Positions 6,071 through 9,714 of a stretch of 9,714 nt of DNA are shown here, piece after piece (the first letter of the stretch is position 1; each line of letters opens with the position of its first letter). Source of the DNA: UBA5216 sp963924885 (GTDB lineage: Bacteria > Pseudomonadota > Gammaproteobacteria > Burkholderiales > SG8-41); NCBI GenBank assembly GCA_963924885.1, contig CAWUUY010000133.1, positions 1 to 9,714 on the forward strand, written 5' to 3'. The translations under genes were made by a program, and so were the position numbers. The notes under the pieces were generated by a model. That model saw only the letters and a list, made by a program, of their open reading frames with translations. It was not told the DNA's origin and did not search any database.

Positions 6071-6814
6071 GTGAAATCCTGGCTGAGATCGCTTAAGAAT
6101 CGCTTCGGCGCAAGGCGCGTGGTGGTGACGACGCACGTGCCGTGGTACATGCGCTGGATGGTGATGCTGGGTGTCGGCGCGGCGATCATCGGCGCGAGTT
6201 GGGCGACCTATCATTTCGGCATTGAATTCGCCGGGTTTCGCAAAAGCGAAGTCGAAGTCGAGATGAAACGCCTGAACGAACTCACGGCGAAACAGGAAGC
6301 CGAGCTTGCCGAGGTGCGCAAGACGCTCGCCATTTCCGATAGCCAGCGCAAAATCGAGAGCGCCACCTACGGCGATCTAGCCAAGCAGGTCAAGTCGCTG
6401 GTCGCCGAGAGTGCCGCGCTCAAGGATGACCTCGCGTTTTTTCAGTCCTTGTTGCCTGTGCCGGGAAAAGATGATGCCGTCGTGATTAACCGCTTTAAGC
6501 TGGAGCCGGATGCCATGCCAGGCGAGTACCGTTACCGCATGCTGCTGGTGCAAGGCGGGCAGCGGCCGGGTGATTTTCAGGGATACATTCAACTGGTCAT
6601 TTCAGCCCAGCAGGGCGCACAAAAAGTGGTGCTGACGCTGCCTCCAGAAAACGATGCAAAATCACCGCAATATCAGCTCAATTTCAAGTCGTTTCAGCGT
6701 GTCGAGGGCACTTTCAGGGTGGAAGCGGGCACCGTGGTGAAGAACATCCAGGTGCGGGTATACCAAAATGGCGCGCGTACGCCTAAACTTACGCAATCCG
6801 TGAACATTTCATAG
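6071..6814 (+). CDS. DUF6776-like bitopic coiled-coil membrane protein
   Basis: This 247-residue protein has no known enzymatic motif. It has a basic N-terminal tail of about 28 residues (MKSWLRSLKNRFGARR), one membrane helix (about 29-49), a charged heptad-like region rich in Glu, Lys and Leu (about 57-127) that should form a coiled coil, and a C-terminal domain (about 137-247) that looks beta-rich. The positive-inside rule puts the N-terminus in the cytoplasm and the rest in the periplasm. I recognise it as the type of protein found next to bactofilin and erpA in beta- and gammaproteobacteria, now called DUF6776; the family name is recalled, not searched. It starts with GTG, preceded by AGAGG (6059-6063) with 7-base spacing. 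The bactofilin gene follows after 19 bases, so a shared role with it is a reasonable inference. Confidence 0.7.
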   Translation: MKSWLRSLKNRFGARRVVVTTHVPWYMRWMVMLGVGAAIIGASWATYHFGIEFAGFRKSEVEVEMKRLNELTAKQEAELAEVRKTLAISDSQRKIESATYGDLAKQVKSLVAESAALKDDLAFFQSLLPVPGKDDAVVINRFKLEPDAMPGEYRYRMLLVQGGQRPGDFQGYIQLVISAQQGAQKVVLTLPPENDAKSPQYQLNFKSFQRVEGTFRVEAGTVVKNIQVRVYQNGARTPKLTQSVNIS

Positions 6815-6822
6815 CGTTTCAG

Positions 6823-6828
6823 AGGAGG
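6823..6828 (+). promoter_or_regulatory. Consensus ribosome binding site of the bactofilin gene
   Basis: AGGAGG, a full match to the anti-Shine-Dalgarno, ends 5 bases before the ATG at 6834. It decides the start: an in-frame GTG at 6828 overlaps this site and cannot be the start. It is the strongest ribosome binding site in the window and suggests high expression, as expected for a polymer-forming protein. Confidence 0.85.
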
Positions 6829-6833
6829 TGGCC

Positions 6834-7241
6834 ATGTTTGGAAAAGACAGCAAAAAACCGCAGAGCCGTATCGACACCTTGATCGGCGTGGGTACTGTCA
6901 TCGAAGGAAGCATTCGTTTTACCGGCGGCTTGCGCATCGATGGTCAGGTGCATGGGAATCTCACGTCCTCCGGCGACCAGCCCGGCATGCTGGTGATTTC
7001 GGAGCAGGCCGTGGTCGAAGGCGAGATTCGCGTTCATCACGTCATGGTCAACGGGCAGGTGAAAGGCCCGATTTACGCCGATCAAACGCTGGAATTGCAG
7101 CCAAAAGCCAGCGTTACCGGCGATGTACACTATCAAAAGCTGGAAATGCAGATGGGCGCGGTGGTGCAGGGCCGACTGGTGTATGGTGTCGAAGAGCAAT
7201 CCGACAAGGTGGTTAAGCTGAAATCCCTGTCATCCGAGTGA
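6834..7241 (+). CDS. Bactofilin family polymer-forming cytoskeletal protein
   Basis: This 135-residue protein is a bactofilin (DUF583, CcmA-like). These fold as a right-handed beta-helix and polymerise without nucleotides into membrane-associated filaments that localise cell-wall enzymes. Visible parts are a short basic tail (1-13), the core IDTLIGVGTVIEGSIRF (13-29), then repeated turns with G-x-I/V patterns (GGLRIDGQVHGNL, AVVEGEIRV, MVNGQVKGPI, ASVTGDVHY, GAVVQGRLVYG) to about 118, and a short charged C-terminal tail. The N-terminus MFGKDSKK resembles the membrane-targeting tail reported for Caulobacter BacA (MFSKQAKS, from memory), which supports the ATG start. Neighbours are the DUF6776-like membrane protein upstream and, across erpA, a cell-wall hydrolase. 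The function here is inferred from the family. Confidence 0.92.
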   Translation: MFGKDSKKPQSRIDTLIGVGTVIEGSIRFTGGLRIDGQVHGNLTSSGDQPGMLVISEQAVVEGEIRVHHVMVNGQVKGPIYADQTLELQPKASVTGDVHYQKLEMQMGAVVQGRLVYGVEEQSDKVVKLKSLSSE

Positions 7242-7266
7242 CACGCGCTTGTATTTGAACTACAGT
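7238..7266 (+). promoter_or_regulatory. Possible promoter of erpA
   Basis: GTGACA (7238-7243, five of six matches to -35) is followed after 17 bases by TACAGT (7261-7266, four of six matches to -10). A start near 7273 would leave a leader of about 37 bases. It would let erpA be expressed apart from argC and bactofilin. The -10 match is weak and I see no recognisable IscR site. Confidence 0.35.
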
Positions 7267-7309
7267 GGCCCAATCTTAGCAAGCAGATGTAACAACACAG
7301 GATGACCGT

Positions 7310-7663
7310 ATGAATGCCGTTGCCGAACAAATGCCCAATCCGCTGGTCTTTACCGACAATGCGGCCAACAAGGTAAAAAGCCTGATCGAGGAAGAGGGTA
7401 ATCCTGATCTCAAGCTGCGGGTATTTGTATCCGGCGGCGGCTGCTCGGGTTTTCAGTATGGATTCACGTTTGAAGAAACCGTCAGCGACGACGACACCGC
7501 GCTGAACAAGGCCGGCGTCACCTTGCTGGTTGATCCGATGAGCCTGCAATACCTGCTCGGCGCCGAAATCGACTATCAGGAAAACGTCGAAGGCGCGCAG
7601 TTTGTTATCAAGAATCCCAACGCCACCTCCACCTGCGGTTGCGGCTCGTCGTTCTCGGCGTAG
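7310..7663 (+). CDS. erpA: A-type iron-sulfur carrier protein ErpA
   Basis: This 117-residue A-type carrier takes Fe-S clusters from the assembly machinery and delivers them to target proteins, including, in E. coli, the isoprenoid enzymes IspG and IspH. The three cluster-binding cysteines are present: Cys45 in SGGGCSGFQYGF, and Cys109 and Cys111 in STCGCGSSFS at the C-terminus. FTDNAANKVKSLIEEE near the start and LLVDPMSLQYLLGAEIDY in the middle are typical. IscA or SufA are the alternatives within the family. The ErpA call rests on the overall sequence, on its place beside bactofilin and anmK as in Pseudomonas, and on the lack of isc or suf genes nearby. AGGA (7299-7302) is 7 bases before the ATG. 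It is the last gene before a long terminator. Confidence 0.92.
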   Translation: MNAVAEQMPNPLVFTDNAANKVKSLIEEEGNPDLKLRVFVSGGGCSGFQYGFTFEETVSDDDTALNKAGVTLLVDPMSLQYLLGAEIDYQENVEGAQFVIKNPNATSTCGCGSSFSA

Positions 7664-7673
7664 TTCTTGTTTG

Positions 7674-7715
7674 CTGACGTAAAAAAAGCGGCTTCAGCCG
7701 CTTTTTTTACGTCAG
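7674..7715. terminator. Long bidirectional terminator between erpA and anmK
   Basis: A perfect 19-bp stem (7674-7692 with 7697-7715) is closed by a TTCA loop. The GC core GCGGC/GCCGC is flanked by A7 on the left and T7 on the right, followed by an outer CTGACGT/ACGTCAG closure. Read from either side, the core hairpin is followed by a run of T, so it can stop both erpA (plus) and anmK (minus) transcripts. It lies 10 bases after erpA and 13 bases past the anmK stop. Confidence 0.95.
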
Positions 7716-7728
7716 GTTTTCACCGCGA

Positions 7729-8826
7729 TCAGGCCGGATAGATGGCGCCCAGCACGCGCGGTCCCCGTGCGCCGGTAACGCCGGGCACGTTGCCCGGCTC
7801 GCGCAGCAGCGTCTGCCGCGCCAGCCACGCGAACGCCAATGCTTCCACCCAGTCCGCATCCACGCCGATTGCTGAGGTGTTCGCCACGCGAAACCGAGGT
7901 AGCCGCGCCGTGAGGCGCGACATCAAGGCGTCGTTATGCGCGCCGCCGCCGCACACGAACAGCGATTGCACGCCAGCGCAGTGCCGCTCCACACCTTGTG
8001 CGATTCCCTCGGCCGTCAGCTCCAGCAGTGTCGCCTGCACGTCTTCCGGGCGCTCATTGCCCAACAGTGCGCGCCGCACCCACGCTAAATGGAAGGCGTC
8101 GCGGCCCGTGCTCTTGGGCGGTGGGCGCGCAAAAAATTCGTGTACGAGCAGCGTGTTCAGCAACTTGGGGTTCACCGCGCCCGATGCCGCCCATTTCCCC
8201 TTGCCATCAAACGTGCGGTTCAGGTTCGCCGTAATCCATTCGTCCATCAGCGCGTTGCCTGGCCCGCAATCAAATCCGGCGCCGATGCCGCCCGGCGGCA
8301 GATCGGTGATGTTGGCGATGCCGCCGATGTTCACCACCGCGCGATGTTCGGTGGCCGAGCCGAAGGCATGCAAATGAAAAGCGGGCACCAGCGGCGCGCC
8401 TTGTCCGCCAGCAGCGATATCGCGGCTGCGAAAATCGACTATCGTGGTGATGCCGGTCAGTTCCGCCAGCAGCGCGGCATTGACGAGTTGCGTGGTGTAA
8501 CCGGCATCGGGCCGGTGGCGCACGGTCTGGCCGTGACAGCCGATGGCCGCGATGTCACGTGCGGCCACACCCGTTTGCGCCAGCAGTGTAAGTATCGCGG
8601 CGGCATAGGCGTGCGCAAGCTGGTTGGCACAGGTGGCGGCGCGATGTAGTTCGTCATGACCGGGTTCGTTGAGCGCGAGCAGAGCATCGCGCAACTCGGG
8701 CTGAAACGGCTGATAGTGGCTATGCACCAGCGACGGCGAGCCGTCGGTAGAATCAAAACGCGAGATCACGGCATCAATGCCGTCGAGGCTGGTGCCGGAC
8801 ATCAACCCGATGGTGCTATCGGGCAT
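7729..8826 (-). CDS. anmK: Anhydro-N-acetylmuramic acid kinase
   Basis: The 365-residue enzyme phosphorylates and opens 1,6-anhydro-MurNAc, released by lytic transglycosylases, to MurNAc-6-phosphate, so that cell-wall sugars are recycled (cytoplasmic). The length is typical. Motifs of the sugar kinase/actin-like fold are LMSGTSLDGIDAV (8-20), GCHGQTVRH (96-104), DIAAGGQGAPLVPAFH (136-151), VVNIGGIANIT (164-174), FDCGPGN (185-191) and a late FVCGGGAHN. All key glycine loops are present. It begins 8 bases after the stop of the M23 peptidase gene, with no strong Shine-Dalgarno, so it is probably read by coupling with that gene. Pairing a wall hydrolase with a wall-sugar recycling kinase makes functional sense. 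Confidence 0.96.
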   Translation of the reverse strand: MPDSTIGLMSGTSLDGIDAVISRFDSTDGSPSLVHSHYQPFQPELRDALLALNEPGHDELHRAATCANQLAHAYAAAILTLLAQTGVAARDIAAIGCHGQTVRHRPDAGYTTQLVNAALLAELTGITTIVDFRSRDIAAGGQGAPLVPAFHLHAFGSATEHRAVVNIGGIANITDLPPGGIGAGFDCGPGNALMDEWITANLNRTFDGKGKWAASGAVNPKLLNTLLVHEFFARPPPKSTGRDAFHLAWVRRALLGNERPEDVQATLLELTAEGIAQGVERHCAGVQSLFVCGGGAHNDALMSRLTARLPRFRVANTSAIGVDADWVEALAFAWLARQTLLREPGNVPGVTGARGPRVLGAIYPA

Positions 8827-8834
8827 GGATGAAG

Positions 8835-9714
8835 CTACTCGAACGTGGATAGCGTCGCGCCGCGCAGGGTGGCCATGGTGCGTGCATGCGGCGCCGCGGC
8901 TTGCAGGAATTTCTGCTTGTATTCGGGCGAGATCGGGAAAGCGACCGGCACCGCCACCGACAGCGGATCCTGATGTACGTTATCAACGCGAAACTCGTAA
9001 TGCACATGCGGCCCGGTGGTCAGCCCGGTCATGCCGACTGACCCGATGAAGTCGCCTTGCTGCACGCGTGCGCCCTTGCTGATGCCCGGCGCGAAGCCCG
9101 CCATGTGCGCGTAGAGCGTGGTGATTTTTTTGGGGTGGCGCAGGATCACCACGTTGCCATAGCCGCCCTGCACGCCGGCGAAATCCACCACGCCGTCGGC
9201 GGTAGCCTTGATGCGCGCGCCGATGGGCGCGGCGAAATCGACGCCGCTGTGCGCGCGCCAGGCTTGCAGAATCGGGTGAAAGCGCGCGGCAGTAAAGCCG
9301 GAGGTAATGCGTGAAAACTCCAGCGGTGAACGCAAAAACGCCTTGCGGATATTCTTGCCGTCGAGCGTGTAATACGATCCCGCCCCGCCTTCGCCCGCAT
9401 TGCCGGCGTCCGCGGGCGCGAACCACACCACGTTGAGCGTCTTGCCCTGATTGACGAATTCCGCCGACAGCAAACGGCCCGAACGCACCGGCTCGCCGCG
9501 ATCGTAGAGCATTTCGTAGACCAGCGAGAAGCGGTCGTTTTTGCGCAGGTCTTTGTGGAAATCAATGTCGGTCGAAAACACATCAACCATTTGCAGCGTG
9601 ATCGCATCCGGCACGTGCAGCTTGTCGGTGGCGGCGAACAGCGAACTGCGTATCTCGCCCGCAGCCGAGATGATGCGGGTTTCGAGTTCGACCGGTTGTT
9701 CAGCGGCGCTGAAC
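8835..9714 (-). CDS. M23 family peptidoglycan DD-metalloendopeptidase, MepM-like (N-terminus outside window)
   Basis: About 292 C-terminal residues are visible; the frame stays open to the right edge, so the GTG at 9614 is internal. This family of zinc endopeptidases cuts cross-bridges in peptidoglycan in the periplasm. The fragment first shows a Csd3/MepM-type linker region (VDVFSTDIDFHKDLRKNDRF, then LVYE), then the M23 domain: RFHPIL, the zinc motif HSGVD (His155 and Asp159 of the fragment), LYAH (His203) and HVH (His236, His238). All catalytic and zinc-binding residues are present, so an active hydrolase is expected rather than an inactive activator of the EnvC type. A signal anchor and LysM or OapA-like domain would be expected beyond the edge. 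It is upstream of anmK in a minus-strand unit. In Pseudomonas the next gene beyond would be tyrS. Confidence 0.92.
   Translation of the reverse strand, partial: FSAAEQPVELETRIISAAGEIRSSLFAATDKLHVPDAITLQMVDVFSTDIDFHKDLRKNDRFSLVYEMLYDRGEPVRSGRLLSAEFVNQGKTLNVVWFAPADAGNAGEGGAGSYYTLDGKNIRKAFLRSPLEFSRITSGFTAARFHPILQAWRAHSGVDFAAPIGARIKATADGVVDFAGVQGGYGNVVILRHPKKITTLYAHMAGFAPGISKGARVQQGDFIGSVGMTGLTTGPHVHYEFRVDNVHQDPLSVAVPVAFPISPEYKQKFLQAAAPHARTMATLRGATLSTFE

Noticed and set aside
4814..6214. A 466-residue open frame on the minus strand opposite argC
   Set aside because: It lies opposite rpsI, argC and the next gene, all clear family members. Its sequence is rich in His, Arg and Gln without any domain, as expected from reading the complement of GC-rich codons.
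6828..6830. GTG as the start of the bactofilin gene
   Set aside because: It overlaps the AGGAGG ribosome site itself. The ATG six bases later has correct spacing and gives the expected MFGK N-terminus.
8089..8649. A 186-residue plus-strand open frame inside anmK
   Set aside because: It has no family features and sits opposite the conserved anmK motifs; it is another antisense shadow.
1..9714. Search for CRISPR arrays, transposases, integrases, tRNA genes, attachment sites and toxin-antitoxin or defence genes
   Set aside because: No spaced direct repeats, terminal inverted repeats, tRNA-like cloverleaf, or mobile or defence gene motifs were seen. All substantial coding space is filled by conserved core genes.

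Overview
This window looks like ordinary chromosomal DNA from a GC-rich proteobacterium, most likely a gammaproteobacterium or a close betaproteobacterial relative. The evidence is the trpG-trpD-trpC order, a Coq7-type DMQ hydroxylase, the rplM-rpsI pair, and a bactofilin-erpA-anmK-M23 block. From memory, that block resembles the region before tyrS in Pseudomonas. No species can be named from the sequence alone. I see no rRNA, tRNA, CRISPR array, insertion sequence, phage gene or other transferred island. Genes are densely packed and no gene-free gap reaches 300 bases.

Layout. (1) Positions 1-2692, plus strand: the 3' end of trpG, then trpD, trpC and coq7. trpG/trpD and trpC/coq7 overlap by 4 bases, so a ubiquinone gene is attached to a tryptophan operon. 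(2) Positions 2701-3891, minus strand: a two-gene unit, a membrane-anchored YdcF/ElyC-like DUF218 protein followed by an OsmC-family protein, convergent with coq7. (3) Positions 3892-4955: a near-consensus promoter, a leader hairpin, rplM, rpsI and a strong terminator. (4) Positions 4956-7715, plus strand: argC, a DUF6776-like membrane coiled-coil protein, a bactofilin and erpA, ended by an unusually long terminator hairpin that can serve both strands. (5) Positions 7729-9714, minus strand: a MepM-like M23 peptidoglycan endopeptidase (N-terminus outside the window) followed by anmK.

How the genes fit together. The left part is housekeeping metabolism (tryptophan, ubiquinone). The middle makes two ribosomal proteins. 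The right part mixes arginine synthesis (argC) and Fe-S delivery (erpA) with a cell-envelope group: a bitopic coiled-coil protein, a bactofilin scaffold, a cell-wall hydrolase and a kinase that recycles a cell-wall sugar. The most thought-provoking part is the DUF6776/bactofilin/M23 neighbourhood, which could be a scaffold-anchor-hydrolase module. No clearly new defence, mobile or biosynthetic system was found.
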